Part shown: piece by piece, positions 18,666 to 30,707 of the stretch
Position numbering within the stretch: the first letter of the stretch is position 1
Layout of the letters: each line of letters begins with the position of its first letter
NCBI RefSeq assembly: GCF_019331725.1
Contig: NZ_JAHBBF010000002.1
Span: 186,001-250,000, forward strand
Length of the DNA: 64,000 nt
Reading direction: 5' to 3'
Origin: Bifidobacterium saguinibicoloris
GTDB taxonomy: Bacteria; Actinomycetota; Actinomycetes; Actinomycetales; Bifidobacteriaceae
Position numbers and translations under genes: made by a program
Notes under the pieces: model-generated
Seen by the model: only the letters and a program-made list of their open reading frames with translations
Databases searched by the model: none
What the model was told of the DNA's origin: nothing

Positions 18666-21182
18666 TCAGCGGCGCACGCGCGTCGCCGCGAGCGCGGCGC
18701 CGGCGAGCAGCAGGCCAAGGGCCGCCGCCGCGACGATGGCCACGGCCGAGCCGGTCTTGGAGAGCTGCTTCGGCTGGTTCGGCTTGCCGTTGCCGCCCGT
18801 TTCGCCGGGCTTGTTCGGCTCGGAGGACTTCACGTAGGTGTTGGTCAGCGTGAAGGTGAAGTCGCCGTCGACGTTGGTGGATTGGCTCACCGAGGCGGTG
18901 TAGTCCTTGACCGTGCCGACCTCCTTGACCTCGTACTTGGCGAGCGCCTTGCCGTCCGCCTGGACGGGGTCGTCGCCGGCGATCTTCTGCAGGTCGGTCC
19001 AGGTGACGGTCCAGTCGTTGTCGGCGTTGAGGGTGGCCTCGTCGATCTGTTCGCCGTCCTCGTAGAGGGCGACCTTGACCGACTGCGGGCGTGCGCCGGC
19101 CTTGTCGCCGTCGTCCTTCCACACCTTGGTGGCGGTGACGTCGATCTTCGGGAATTCCACCGGGTATTCGCCGAAGATGACGGCGCCGTTGGCGCCGATG
19201 CCGCCGCCGCGTTCGGCCGTATTGTCGGAGATGACGAGCTTGGCCTTGGATTGGGCCACCTGCTTGCCGGTGTCCGTGGTGACGGCCTGGAGGGCCAGGT
19301 CGTCCTTGGACTGCACAATGCCGCCGCGCTTGGCCTTGGCCTGTTCGGCCGGGGTCATGGCGTCGTAGCGCTTGGTGGAGGCGTCGGGTTCGCCCAGCCA
19401 GTAGGCGGAGTCCTTATGCTGCTTGATGGCGCCGTCCTGGTACCAGCCGATGAGCCAGTTGCCGAGCAGACGGTTGCTCAGGTACACGCCTTCGTTGAAG
19501 GTTTTGGAGACGGAGGCGACGTCGGCGCCGGCGGCGGTGTCGTAGCCGGTGGAGCCGTCCGTGGCGGCGGTGTTGTCGAACACGGCGCCGCCGTTGCGCA
19601 CGGCGCTCTTGAGGTCGCCGGTGGGGCACAGCCAGATGCCGCCGCCGAGCACGGTGGCGGTGTTCTTGGTGACGAGTGCGTCCGTGAGGGTGAGCACGTA
19701 CGGTTCGGTGCTCACGTACACGCCGCCGCCCTGTTCGGCGAAGTTGCCGGAGATGGTGCCGCCGGTCAGCGTGACCGTGTCGGTGGCGATGTACACGCCG
19801 CCGCCGGTGCCGCTCGCCCATCCCTTGACGCTGACGGCCTTGTTGCCAGCGATGACACCGCCCTTCATGGTGAAGCCCTCACCTTCGAAGCCTTTCTGGT
19901 ATTCGGGGTAGCCCTTAAGCCACTGGTCGTAGGCGGCCGGGTCCTTGTCCCTGTTGGGTCGACGGTCATTGGCGGCGTAGTCGTCGCTGGTGGCGATGCC
20001 GCCGCCCATCGGGCCGATGTTGCCGGTGATCTTCGCCTCGCCGCTCATGTCGAGCTTGACGGGCGCGGAGCCGCGGCTGAACAGGGAGATGCCGCCGGAG
20101 TATGCGGCGCCCTTGTTGTCCGCGATGGAACCGCCGGTGAAGGTCATCGTGACGGTGGATTTCGCGCTGTTGCTCAGCGGATAGCCCACGAGCACGGCGC
20201 CGGCGAGGGAGCCGGTGTTGCCGGTGATGGCGCCGCCGGTCATGGTGAACGTGGAGGCGCCGTCCGGATAGATCCACACCGGGGCGTGGAATCCGGCGTT
20301 GTTCGGGTCCTTCCAGGTGTCGCCCGTCAGCGAGCCTTCGCCGCTGGTGAGGTCGTTCCTGGAGATCTCGCCGCCGGAGAGGTCGAACTTGGCGCCGCCG
20401 GAGACGAACACGGTGGCGCTGCCGAGGGACATGCCCTCCTTGTTGCCGGTGATGGCGCCGCCGGTCATGGTGAAGGAGGCGTCCGCGCCTTGGGCGAGGA
20501 CCACGCCGCCGGCGTTCGCGACGCCCTGCATGTACGCGGTGCCCATGGTGTCGGCGCCGGTGATCGTGCCCTGCTTGAGGGTGAAGGCGCCGTTGGTGCG
20601 GATGATGCGGTACTGCGGCTGCGCGCCGGTGCCGTCGAGGGTGAGGTGCGCGCCGTCGAAGGTCAGGGACGCGCCCTGTTCGACGGTGATGACGCCGCTG
20701 CCGTATGCGGGCAGGTCCTTGTAGGTGATGGCGCGCGCGGTGCCGTCGTCGGTGAACGTGATCCGCTTGCCGGCGGGGATGGCGAGCGGCTGGTCGAGCG
20801 CCACGTCGGCGGTGAGCGTGAGCGTGGCGGGCGTGCCGTCCTTGACGGCGGCGATCTCCGCGGCCAGGTCGGCGGCGGACGTCACTTTGCCGTCCACCGG
20901 CTCGTCCGCCGCGGCGGCCGGGGCGTCGGCCTCATCGGACTGCGCCTGGGGTGCCGCCTGGGCGCGCGGCGTGGCGGCGGCCTGCGGGCCGTTCGCGCCG
21001 TATTCCGCCGTGAACCGGCTGACGAGCCGTTGCGCGTCGATGACGGATATCGCGGTATCGGAACCGGCCGCGGTATTGTCCGCGGCGCTGGCGCCGGCGG
21101 TCAAAGGCGCCAGCATGGCCACCGCGGAGACGAATCCCACGCAGGCGGCGGCCAGACGCCTGCGGAACATCGTTTCGGACAT
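18666..21182 (-). CDS. Wall-anchored beta-helix surface protein with Cna_B domain
   Basis: The product is 838 residues. A signal peptide (LAAACVGFVSAVAMLAPLTAGASA) and an Ala/Gln-rich segment come first. A long parallel beta-helix region follows at about 150-650, made of repeats of the type FTMTGGAITGN and LTGGTISGNFA. One Cna_B/SpaA-type domain (ATKVWKDDGDKAG...YEVKEV) lies near 680-790. The C-terminus is a Pro/Gly linker, the sorting motif LSKTG, a hydrophobic helix and RVRR. It is probably an adhesin displayed on the wall. LSKTG departs from LPXTG at position 2, so either the local sortase tolerates it or another enzyme processes it. GGAGG lies upstream of the ATG at 21182. Confidence 0.8.
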   Translation of the reverse strand: MSETMFRRRLAAACVGFVSAVAMLAPLTAGASAADNTAAGSDTAISVIDAQRLVSRFTAEYGANGPQAAATPRAQAAPQAQSDEADAPAAAADEPVDGKVTSAADLAAEIAAVKDGTPATLTLTADVALDQPLAIPAGKRITFTDDGTARAITYKDLPAYGSGVITVEQGASLTFDGAHLTLDGTGAQPQYRIIRTNGAFTLKQGTITGADTMGTAYMQGVANAGGVVLAQGADASFTMTGGAITGNKEGMSLGSATVFVSGGAKFDLSGGEISRNDLTSGEGSLTGDTWKDPNNAGFHAPVWIYPDGASTFTMTGGAITGNTGSLAGAVLVGYPLSNSAKSTVTMTFTGGSIADNKGAAYSGGISLFSRGSAPVKLDMSGEAKITGNIGPMGGGIATSDDYAANDRRPNRDKDPAAYDQWLKGYPEYQKGFEGEGFTMKGGVIAGNKAVSVKGWASGTGGGVYIATDTVTLTGGTISGNFAEQGGGVYVSTEPYVLTLTDALVTKNTATVLGGGIWLCPTGDLKSAVRNGGAVFDNTAATDGSTGYDTAAGADVASVSKTFNEGVYLSNRLLGNWLIGWYQDGAIKQHKDSAYWLGEPDASTKRYDAMTPAEQAKAKRGGIVQSKDDLALQAVTTDTGKQVAQSKAKLVISDNTAERGGGIGANGAVIFGEYPVEFPKIDVTATKVWKDDGDKAGARPQSVKVALYEDGEQIDEATLNADNDWTVTWTDLQKIAGDDPVQADGKALAKYEVKEVGTVKDYTASVSQSTNVDGDFTFTLTNTYVKSSEPNKPGETGGNGKPNQPKQLSKTGSAVAIVAAAALGLLLAGAALAATRVRR

Positions 21183-21350
21183 TGAAAATCTTCCTCCCGT
21201 CCGCGATGTGCGCGCGACCCGCATTCGGGTACACTTCAGGCATCATCGCGTCTAGGAGGAGACGCTATCTATCCGTGCATGGTTGAGCATGACCCCTACC
21301 CCGAACCCTGCCATCGGGGGCGTGTTCCACGAGGAACGAGGGGCCGGCCG

Positions 21351-24300
21351 CTACTTCCTCTTCGGCTTGGCGGGGACCACGGCGGGCCGGACGAAGCCTT
21401 CGTTCGCGGTGAGCCAGTCGACGTCCGCCTTCACGGTGGAGGCGGTGGAGCCGATCTTCTCCGCGATGCGCGTGTTGGCCCAGCCCTGTTCGGCGAGCTT
21501 CCTGACTTCGGCGCGGCGTTCGGCGCGCTTCGCCTCGACGGGGTTCGTCTTCGCCGTGGCCTTGGCGCCGCCCTTGCCCTTCGCCGCCGAACCCTTGGCT
21601 CCCGAACGCCCGCCGCGGCCACGCTTCGTGGCCGGGCCCATCGCCCGCTTCTCGGCGAGGATGCGGAACGCGTCAGCCGGTTCGATGGTGGCCGGATCGT
21701 ATTGACGCGGCAGGGTGCGGTTGGTCTCGCCGTCGGTCAGGTACATGCCGAAGCGGCCTTCCTTGATGACGACGGGCTTGCCGGATTCCGGATCGTTGCC
21801 CAGCGTGCGGATCGGCGGCTTGGCGGCGCCGCGGCCACGGCCGCGGAACTTCGGCTGCGCGAACAGGTCCTTCGCTTGGTCGATGGTGACGGTGAAGATC
21901 TCGTCCTCGGAGCCCAGCGACCGGGTCTCGGTGGAGCCGTCCGCCTTCGTCTTGGTGAGGTACGGGCCGTAGCGGCCGTTGTTCGCGGCCACGTGGGAGA
22001 CGGAGATCTCGCCGGTCTCGGCGTTCGTCTCCTCGTAGGAGCCGACTTCGCGCGGCAGGCTCAGCAGTCTGAGCGCGTCCTCGAGGGTGAGCGACTCCGG
22101 CTTCATCGTCTTGAACAGGCTCGCCATCTTGGGGCGCGGTCCGTCCGCCTTCTTCGAGCCGCGCTTCGTGGTCTTCGCGGGTTTGGTCTCGGCCTTCGCC
22201 GCGTCCGCGGCGGCGTCCGCCGGCGGGACGAGCGCCACGTAGGGGCCGAACCGTCCGTTGCGCACTTCGACGGTGCCGCCGGTGACGGGGTCCTTGCCGA
22301 GTTCGCGCGGGCCGCCGGAATGGTTCTCGATGAGGTCGCGGGCCACGGCCACGGTGAGTTCGTCGGGGGCGATGGTGTCCGGCAGGGAGGCGCGCTTCGG
22401 GTTGCCTTCCGCGTCCGTGTGCGCCATGTCCTCGAGGTAGGGGCCGTAGCGGCCGACGCGCACGTGCAGGCCGTCGCCGATGTCGATGGTGTTGATGGCG
22501 CGCGCGTCGATCTCGCCGAGCTGCGCGACCTGCTGCTGCAGGCCCTCGTGCGCCTCGTCGGCGTTGTGCGCGGCGTCCGCGCCGGAACCGAAGTAGAAGC
22601 GGGTGAGCCAGTCGCGGCCGGTCTCGCGGCCGTGGGCGATCTGGTCGAGGCCGTTCTCCATGTCCGCAGTGAACTGGTAGTCGACGAGTTTGGGGAACTT
22701 GGTCTCCAGCAGCTTGGTCACGGCGAACGCCAGCCAGGAGGGGATGAGTGCGCGGCCGCGTTCGTACACGTAGCCGCGGTCAATGATCGTGGAGATGATC
22801 GAGGCGTACGTGGACGGACGTCCGATCTCCTTCGCCTCCAGGGTCTTGACGAGCGAGGCCTCGGTGTATCGGGCCGGCGGCTGCGTCTCATGGCCGTCCG
22901 CATGCACGTCGGTGGCGTCGAGCCGCTGGCCGGTGGCCATCGGCGGCAGGGACGCGTTGTCGTCGCCCTTGGCCGCATCGCCCTTCGCACCGTCCTTCGG
23001 CGACGCCGTGCGATGGCCTTCACCGGTGGCCTTCATGAAGCCGGGGAATTCGATGACGGTGCCGGACGCCTGGAAGATGGCCTCGCCGGACGCGCCGGTC
23101 GGCGCGGACAGCTTCACCGTGGCGGTGGAGCCGGTGGCGTCGGCCATCTGGGAGGCGAGGGTGCGCTGCCAGATGAGCGTGTACAGCTTCAGCTGGTCGC
23201 CCGGCACCTTGGCGGCAAGCTCGTCCGGATCGCGGAAGCGTGCGCCGGCCGGGCGGATGCATTCGTGCGCCTCCTGCGCGCCGGCGGTCTTCGTGGCGTA
23301 CTGCTTGGGGGCGTCGGAAAGGAACGCCTTGCCGAAATGGTATTCGACGGACTGGCGCGCGGCCGCGATGGCCTCCTGGGAGAGCGTGACCGAATCGGTA
23401 CGCATGTACGTGATGTAGCCGTTCTCGTACAGGCCCTGCGCGGCGCGCATCGTGGCGCGCGAGCTCATGCCGAGACGGTTGCCGGCGGTCTGCTGCAGCG
23501 TGGACGTGGTGAACGGCGGCAGCGGGCGGCGGCGGTACGGCTTCGACTCCATCGAGACCACGGTGAACGCGGCCGTGCGCAGCGCCGCGGCGATGGCCGT
23601 GGCGTTCGCCTCGTCCAGACGGCACACGTTGCCGGTGAATCCGTCGGGCGTGAGCCTGCCGTCGGAACCGAAATCCTTGGAGCCGGCGAGACGCCTACCG
23701 GCGAGCGACGTCATGCGCGCGTCGAAGGCGACGGACGCGCCTTCCGCGCCGGGTGCCTCGAGCGTGGCGGTCACATCCCAGTAGGGGGCGCGCACGAACG
23801 CCATGCGCTCGCGTTCGCGTTCGACGATGAGGCGCGTGGCGACCGACTGCACACGTCCCGCGGACAGGCCCGGCCCGACCTTGCGCCACAGCACCGGCGA
23901 CAGCTCGTAGCCGTAGAGACGGTCGAGGATGCGGCGGGTCTCCTGCGCGTCGACCATGTCGGCGTCGACGTCGCGCGTCTGCATGAGGGACTGCTGGATG
24001 GCGTTCTTGGTGATCTCGTGGAACACCATGCGCTTGACCGGCACCTTGGGCTTGAGGGTCTCGACGAGATGCCATGCGATGGCCTCGCCCTCGCGATCCT
24101 CATCGGTGGCGAGGTAGAGCTCGCTGGCGTTCTTCAACGCGGATTTGAGCTCGGAGACGGTTTTCCGCTTGTCGCCATCGACGATGTAGTAGGGCTTGAA
24201 CCCGTTGTCCACGTCCACGCCGAACTTGCCGTACCGGGCCTTGTCCGCCGCGGGCACCTGACTGGGTTGGGCGAGATCGCGGATGTGACCCACCGATGCC

Positions 24301-24389
24301 ATCACGGTGTAGCCGTCCCCCAGGTATCCGCCGATCTTGCGGGCCTTGGTGGGAGACTCCACGATCACGAGCTTGGTGCCGTTTGCCAT
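21351..24389 (-). CDS. topA: DNA topoisomerase I with C-terminal helix-turn-helix extension
   Basis: The product is 1012 residues. The Toprim domain has VIVESPTKA (Glu10) and LATDEDREGEAIAWH (94-108). The active tyrosine is Tyr328 in YITYMRTDS. Four C-terminal RxGPY-type repeats (for example RFGPYVAL, RYGPYLT) follow, as in actinobacterial enzymes that lack Zn fingers. A basic Lys/Arg/Gly linker leads to residues of about 955-1000, which read like a DNA-binding helix-turn-helix (VRKLAEQGWANTRIAEKIGS). It relaxes negatively supercoiled DNA. The start is supported by AAGGAGAGG. The C-terminal helix-turn-helix is unusual for the family. Confidence 0.96.
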   Translation of the reverse strand: MANGTKLVIVESPTKARKIGGYLGDGYTVMASVGHIRDLAQPSQVPAADKARYGKFGVDVDNGFKPYYIVDGDKRKTVSELKSALKNASELYLATDEDREGEAIAWHLVETLKPKVPVKRMVFHEITKNAIQQSLMQTRDVDADMVDAQETRRILDRLYGYELSPVLWRKVGPGLSAGRVQSVATRLIVERERERMAFVRAPYWDVTATLEAPGAEGASVAFDARMTSLAGRRLAGSKDFGSDGRLTPDGFTGNVCRLDEANATAIAAALRTAAFTVVSMESKPYRRRPLPPFTTSTLQQTAGNRLGMSSRATMRAAQGLYENGYITYMRTDSVTLSQEAIAAARQSVEYHFGKAFLSDAPKQYATKTAGAQEAHECIRPAGARFRDPDELAAKVPGDQLKLYTLIWQRTLASQMADATGSTATVKLSAPTGASGEAIFQASGTVIEFPGFMKATGEGHRTASPKDGAKGDAAKGDDNASLPPMATGQRLDATDVHADGHETQPPARYTEASLVKTLEAKEIGRPSTYASIISTIIDRGYVYERGRALIPSWLAFAVTKLLETKFPKLVDYQFTADMENGLDQIAHGRETGRDWLTRFYFGSGADAAHNADEAHEGLQQQVAQLGEIDARAINTIDIGDGLHVRVGRYGPYLEDMAHTDAEGNPKRASLPDTIAPDELTVAVARDLIENHSGGPRELGKDPVTGGTVEVRNGRFGPYVALVPPADAAADAAKAETKPAKTTKRGSKKADGPRPKMASLFKTMKPESLTLEDALRLLSLPREVGSYEETNAETGEISVSHVAANNGRYGPYLTKTKADGSTETRSLGSEDEIFTVTIDQAKDLFAQPKFRGRGRGAAKPPIRTLGNDPESGKPVVIKEGRFGMYLTDGETNRTLPRQYDPATIEPADAFRILAEKRAMGPATKRGRGGRSGAKGSAAKGKGGAKATAKTNPVEAKRAERRAEVRKLAEQGWANTRIAEKIGSTASTVKADVDWLTANEGFVRPAVVPAKPKRK

Positions 24390-24430
24390 GACCTCTCCTT
24401 ACCTGCTCCTTTATACGTGCTGTATCTTAC

Positions 24431-25732
24431 TCACGACTGTCGGCCGGCGGCGCGGCGGGCTCCCCTCGCCGGCGGCGCGGGCGGCGCGCCCACGAGCCCC
24501 AGACGGGTGAGCGGCGCGGCGGTCAGCTGGCGCAGCGCGGCGACCAATCCCACGGTGAGAAGCGTCACACCGGTCAGCAGGATCACGCTCCCCCACACGG
24601 CGCCGGCCTTCGCCCATTGCGCGCCCATCGTCAGGCCGGGCGTGACCTGCCAGATCACGTACGAGGCGTACAGGCACGCCATGACGCCGGCGGTGACGGT
24701 CACGGAGGACAGCACCTGCACGCCGGCGGAGGAACGGCGCTGCCCGGGCCGGTCCATGCCGGACGTACGCGTGAACGCGAGCGCGAGCATCGCGACGCCG
24801 CCGATCAGCAGCACCGCCATCGCGGCGTCGGACGGACGATGCCACTGCCCGTACACGACGGACAGGGCCGCGAACCAGGTCCACGCCATCGCCAGCAGGG
24901 ACGCAGCCCAACGCCATCCGCGCGAGACCGCGCACACCAGGGCGAGCGCGGCGGCCACCGCCAGCACCACGTGGCCGGACGGCGCGGACGAACCGTCGGT
25001 GATGTCCGTATGGATGATGAACGGGCGGGGCAGCACATGCTTCAACTCGGCGAGCCCCGCGCACAGCACGCCAAACACGGCCAGCTGGCCGAGCAGCCAC
25101 CACCGGCGGCGCACGCCCGCCACCACGGCCGCGGCCACCGCCAACACGGCGGAACCGGCGGCCACCACCGCATGCGTGCCCGCGGCGAGCCAGCCGAAAC
25201 CGGAGGAGGCGACGGCGCGGAAGGACGTCTCGGCCATGTCGTCGAGCGACTGGCCGGTCTCCGTGTACACCGCGAACCACCACACGCCGAACGCGGCCGC
25301 CACGAACAGCAGGCCGAACACCACGCAGAGTACACGGCTCGAGATGCGGGGGCGGACGGCCAGCAGGGCATCCTCGTCGGCGCGCGCGGCACGGCGGGAA
25401 CGGGGGCCGGCCGCGGAACCATCCCCGTCGTCGGGGAACAGGGCGGACGGCCCGGACGACTCGGAACCGGCGTCAAACGTCGGACGGACGCCCAACGCGG
25501 CGGCCATGTCGCCGGCGTTGTCATAGTCGGCCACGTCCTCCAACGAGGACGGCGCGGAGCCGACGGCCGGAACGGCGCCGGGACGCGGCGCCGGAGGAAC
25601 CGGAGGAACCGGTGCCGGGACGCCGGGCGCGGACGGCGCCACGGGAGGCAACGGCTCGAAATCATCGACCAGATTCGCGGGGGCGTGAGGGTCGCGGATC
25701 CTGGGTGCGGAAGGCTGCTGTTCGTCGCTCAT
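24431..25732 (-). CDS. PAP2-family membrane phosphatase
   Basis: The product is 433 residues. A Pro/Ala-rich cytoplasmic N-terminus runs to about residue 125, followed by around nine membrane segments. The PAP2 signature is complete: KHVLPRP, then APSGHVV, then GQWHRPSDA. Such enzymes dephosphorylate phosphatidate, undecaprenyl pyrophosphate or related lipids at the outer membrane leaflet; which one cannot be told here. The start at 25732 is fixed by a TACTCT hexamer seven bases upstream; longer in-frame versions would run through the SRP RNA gene. It ends 42 bp before topA on the same strand. Confidence 0.85.
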   Translation of the reverse strand: MSDEQQPSAPRIRDPHAPANLVDDFEPLPPVAPSAPGVPAPVPPVPPAPRPGAVPAVGSAPSSLEDVADYDNAGDMAAALGVRPTFDAGSESSGPSALFPDDGDGSAAGPRSRRAARADEDALLAVRPRISSRVLCVVFGLLFVAAAFGVWWFAVYTETGQSLDDMAETSFRAVASSGFGWLAAGTHAVVAAGSAVLAVAAAVVAGVRRRWWLLGQLAVFGVLCAGLAELKHVLPRPFIIHTDITDGSSAPSGHVVLAVAAALALVCAVSRGWRWAASLLAMAWTWFAALSVVYGQWHRPSDAAMAVLLIGGVAMLALAFTRTSGMDRPGQRRSSAGVQVLSSVTVTAGVMACLYASYVIWQVTPGLTMGAQWAKAGAVWGSVILLTGVTLLTVGLVAALRQLTAAPLTRLGLVGAPPAPPARGARRAAGRQS

Positions 25733-25739
25733 GCACCCC

Positions 25740-25745
25740 AGAGTA
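25740..25745 (-). promoter_or_regulatory. Leaderless -10 element of the PAP2 gene
   Basis: TACTCT, seven bases (GGGGTGC), ATG at 25732. Confidence 0.5.
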
Positions 25746-25807
25746 GCCCACACGCATCGACCGGACGCCCACGCGGGGACCGACGCCGTCATCGGAGAGG
25801 AAGAATA

Positions 25808-25898
25808 AGAAAACCTCCACACACCCGCAAGAGGCCGCTTACCCTTGCTGCATTCCTGCCCTGGGGGGATTGGGCGACGTAGCGCCGCGTGGAGGCTC
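25808..25898 (-). ncRNA. ffs: Small (4.5S-type) signal recognition particle RNA
   Basis: Read on the minus strand, the terminal CCUCCAC (25895-25889) pairs with GUGGAGG (25820-25814). The apical part contains the conserved SRP loop (GCAGGAAUGCAGCAAGGG, with a GGAA tetraloop closed by GCA/UGC) and GUAAGCGG. The RNA ends in UUUUCUUAUU. A TATAGT -10 box at 25909-25904 places the 5' end near 25897. It binds Ffh in co-translational targeting of membrane and secreted proteins. Ends are approximate. Confidence 0.9.
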
Positions 25899-25903
25899 AG
25901 ACC

Positions 25904-25909
25904 ACTATA
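25904..25909 (-). promoter_or_regulatory. -10 box of the SRP RNA gene
   Basis: TATAGT preceded directly by TG on the minus strand, seven bases before the predicted RNA 5' end. No clear -35. Confidence 0.55.
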
Positions 25910-26050
25910 CACCATGCTTCGACCGCCGGGTGTCGGACGGGCGGGCAAGGCCGGCGGAACGCACCGCGGGTTTGTGAGGATTCCACGCAAAAAGCGCACG
26001 CGTTCACGTTCACACGGCCGAAAACAGGCCCCTTGTTCAGGGCATGTGGT

Positions 26051-26056
26051 TACGGT
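26051..26056 (+). promoter_or_regulatory. Leaderless -10 element of the penicillin-binding protein gene
   Basis: TACGGT, seven bases (GGAGGGC), ATG at 26064. The GGAGG could also serve as a ribosome-binding site. Confidence 0.45.
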
Positions 26057-26063
26057 GGAGGGC

Positions 26064-28427
26064 ATGGTTTCACATTCTCGTCGCGCACGAAGGAACGCCA
26101 AGGGAACGGCGGAGCGCAAGCCGGCGGCCCGGCACTACCGCGGAGGCAACCACCGCGTCAAGGGCGGCCGCGGACCGAAAATGAAGGGACGCAGCAGGCA
26201 TCTCGTCCTCAAATGGGTGCTCGGCATCCTCGCCGCGCTGCTCGCCTGCGGCGTCGGCGCATTCGCATACCTGTACATCACCACCGAGGTCCCCTCCCCC
26301 GAGAAGATCGCGCTCGCGGAGAACACCACCGTCTACTTCTCCGACGGCACCACGCAGATGGGCACGTTCTCCGAACAGAACAGGGACATCATCAGCTGCT
26401 CGGCGCTGCCGGACTACGTGGGCAACGCCATCGTCGCCTCCGAGAACCGCACGTTCTACACGGACCGCGGCATCGACCTGCGCGGCATCGGACGCGCCCT
26501 GCTCAACAACGTCACCAAAGGCACGCGTCAAGGCGGCTCCACCATCACCCAGCAGTATGCGGAACGCTACTATCTGGGCGAAACCACCTCATACCTGGGC
26601 AAGCTGCACGAGGCCATCCTCGCGTTGAAGATCGCGCAGTCGCAGGACAAGAGCCAAGTGCTGTGCAACTACATGAACACCATCTACCTGGGCCGCGGCG
26701 CGTACGGCATCCAGGCCGCCGCCAAGGCGTACTTCGGCAAGGACGCGAAGGACCTCACGCTCGACGAGGCGGCCACGCTCGCCGGCATCATCCCCTCCCC
26801 CTCCTCCTGGGATCCGGCGCAGAACAAGTCCATGGCGCAGGAACGCTTCGCCCGCGTCATCAAGATCATGCGCGAGGACGGCTACATCACCGCCAAGCAG
26901 GCCTCCGAGGCCGCCATGCCGGACACCGTGGAATACAGCCAGCAGGACATCTACAAGGGCACCAACGGCTACCTGCTCACCATGGTGCGCAACGAACTGG
27001 TGAACCGCAAGGCGTTCACCAAGGATGAGCTCGACACGGGCGGCTACAAAATCGTCACCACCATCGACAAAAGCAAGCAGGACCTCATGCAGCAGGTGGT
27101 GAGCCCCGCCTCCAACGGCATGCAGGGCACGGTGCCCGACGGCATGCAGTTCGGCGCGATGAGCGCCAACCCCAAGGACGGCTCGATCATCGCCCTGTAC
27201 GCGGGCGACGACTTCCTCACCAAGCAGCTCAACAACGCCACGCAGGCCCAGTACGAGGTCGGCTCCACCATGAAGGCGTTCGCGCTCCTCGCCACCGTGC
27301 AGGACGGCGTGAGCCTCGACACCGTGTTCAACGGCAACTCGCACCGCACGTTCCCCGGCATCAGCGGCACCGTGAACAACGTGGACGGCGAGAACCTCGG
27401 CTACATCAACCTGTACCGGGCCACCGCCATGTCGTCCAACACCGTGTTCATGGACCTGCAGACCAAGCTCGGCACCAAGAAGATCGCCCAGACCGCGCGC
27501 ACCGCGGGCGTGCAGAGCACCGCATTGGACGGCTCCGAACCGTACACGGTGCTCGGCAACAACGCGCTCACCGTGGAGGACATGACGTGGGCGTACGCCA
27601 CGCTCGCCAACCAAGGCAACAAGCCCACGCTGCACATCGTGGCCAGCGTCAAGGACGGCAAGGGCGAGGAGCTGTACAAGGCGCCCACCGGCACAGAACG
27701 CGTGTTCGAGGCAAACGACGTGAACCTCGTGACGAAGGCGCTCACCGGCGTGGTGCAGTCCGGCACCGCCACCGAGGCGCGCGCCATCAAGCACAACGTG
27801 GCCGGCAAGTCCGGCACGTCGAACAACGGGTATGCGGCGAGCTTCGTCGGCTACACGCCGTCCGTGGTCTCCGCGTTCGCCATGTGGTATCCGGACGCGA
27901 ACGGCAACCCGCAGGAGATCCCGGCGTTCGGCCGGTGGACCGGCCGCTCCGACTACCCGATCCACCTGTTCACCGAATACATGAAGCAGGCGTTGAACGG
28001 CACCACGAACGAAACGTTCCCCACCGCGAAGGACGACGGCAAGGTGGGCGGCTCCGACGGCACGTGGGGGCTCGGCTACGGTTCGAAGAGCGGTTCCGGC
28101 TCCTCGTCCGGCAGGACGAACGAAGGCGATTCGTCGTCCGAAGCCGGCTCCGGTTCGGGCAGCGGTTCCGGGTCCGGGTCCGGCGCGTCCGGTTCCGGCG
28201 GTTCGGGCTCCGGTTCGGGCAGCGGTTCCGGCACGGGCACGGGCGGATCCGGCAATGGCTCCGGTTCGGGTTCCGGCAGCGGTTCCGGCTCCGGCACGTC
28301 CGGTTCGGGCGAGAGCGGCGGCTCCGATTCCGGTTCCGGCGAGAACGGCGGTTCCGGCTCGAACGGTTCGGAGGGTTCCGGCTCCGGGACGGGCAACGGC
28401 ACCTCCACCGAGAGCGAATCCAAGTGA
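26064..28427 (+). CDS. Class A penicillin-binding protein (GT51 glycosyltransferase / transpeptidase)
   Basis: The product is 787 residues. A basic cytoplasmic N-terminus precedes one membrane helix at about 47-72. The GT51 domain has the catalytic Glu127 in [12 protein letters not shown] and [15 protein letters not shown] (158-172). The transpeptidase domain has SxxK at Ser401-Lys404 (GSTMK), SSN at 457-459 and KSGT at 582-585. Residues of about 675-787 are an almost pure Gly/Ser (with some Asp/Glu) tail. It polymerises and cross-links peptidoglycan outside the membrane. The KSG variant of the KTG box is tolerated in the family. The start at 26064 follows a leaderless-type TACGGT. Confidence 0.93.
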   Translation: MVSHSRRARRNAKGTAERKPAARHYRGGNHRVKGGRGPKMKGRSRHLVLKWVLGILAALLACGVGAFAYLYITTEVPSPEKIALAENTTVYFSDGTTQMGTFSEQNRDIISCSALPDYVGNAIVASENRTFYTDRGIDLRGIGRALLNNVTKGTRQGGSTITQQYAERYYLGETTSYLGKLHEAILALKIAQSQDKSQVLCNYMNTIYLGRGAYGIQAAAKAYFGKDAKDLTLDEAATLAGIIPSPSSWDPAQNKSMAQERFARVIKIMREDGYITAKQASEAAMPDTVEYSQQDIYKGTNGYLLTMVRNELVNRKAFTKDELDTGGYKIVTTIDKSKQDLMQQVVSPASNGMQGTVPDGMQFGAMSANPKDGSIIALYAGDDFLTKQLNNATQAQYEVGSTMKAFALLATVQDGVSLDTVFNGNSHRTFPGISGTVNNVDGENLGYINLYRATAMSSNTVFMDLQTKLGTKKIAQTARTAGVQSTALDGSEPYTVLGNNALTVEDMTWAYATLANQGNKPTLHIVASVKDGKGEELYKAPTGTERVFEANDVNLVTKALTGVVQSGTATEARAIKHNVAGKSGTSNNGYAASFVGYTPSVVSAFAMWYPDANGNPQEIPAFGRWTGRSDYPIHLFTEYMKQALNGTTNETFPTAKDDGKVGGSDGTWGLGYGSKSGSGSSSGRTNEGDSSSEAGSGSGSGSGSGSGASGSGGSGSGSGSGSGTGTGGSGNGSGSGSGSGSGSGTSGSGESGGSDSGSGENGGSGSNGSEGSGSGTGNGTSTESESK

Positions 28428-28454
28428 AGTCCAAGTGATCTGAATGCGGGTCGG

Positions 28455-28497
28455 CGCCCGCGGCGCGACGGCCTTCCGGCCGTTCGTTCCGCGGGCG
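28455..28497 (+). terminator. Hairpin after the penicillin-binding protein gene
   Basis: Outer arms CGCCCGCGG / CCGCGGGCG and inner arms ACGGCC / GGCCGT around TTCC, 28 bp past the stop. No T run. Confidence 0.55.
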
Positions 28498-28568
28498 TCG
28501 TCGTATGTGATCACGTGTCTTCGTATGTCCTGCGTATGTCCGGATACGCAAGCATACGGTCGATGGCG

Positions 28569-28600
28569 TTGGGTGGGCCGGCGCACGCCGGCCCACCCAA
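28569..28600. terminator. Perfect 15-bp inverted repeat in the convergent gap
   Basis: TTGGGTGGGCCGGCG and its exact complement are separated by two bases, between the convergent penicillin-binding protein and leuA genes. Confidence 0.45.
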
Positions 28601-28616
28601 TACGCGAGATACGCGA

Positions 28617-28666
28617 AAGGCCTGCCGTCGCCTCCCGAATCGCATCGGGAGGTGACGGCAGGCCTT
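28617..28666 (-). terminator. Terminator of leuA (possibly bidirectional)
   Basis: A 22-bp stem with one mismatch (AAGGCCTGCCGTC plus CCTCCCGA arms) and a 6-base loop, 33 bp past the leuA stop. CCTTTC follows on the minus strand and a GTTTT-containing run on the plus strand. Confidence 0.75.
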
Positions 28667-28698
28667 CGTCGTGTTTTGGCCGACGGCTCAGCGACGGC

Positions 28699-30663
<1,965 letters not shown>

Positions 30664-30707
30664 TCATGGCGCGCGCCCCTCCCCAGGCCGGACGGCCGCG
30701 GGCGACT

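Noticed and set aside
21279-25526. Plus-strand open frame of 1415 codons across topA and the PAP2 gene
   Set aside because: Antisense to two well-supported genes, composition typical of shadow frames, no recognisable domain.
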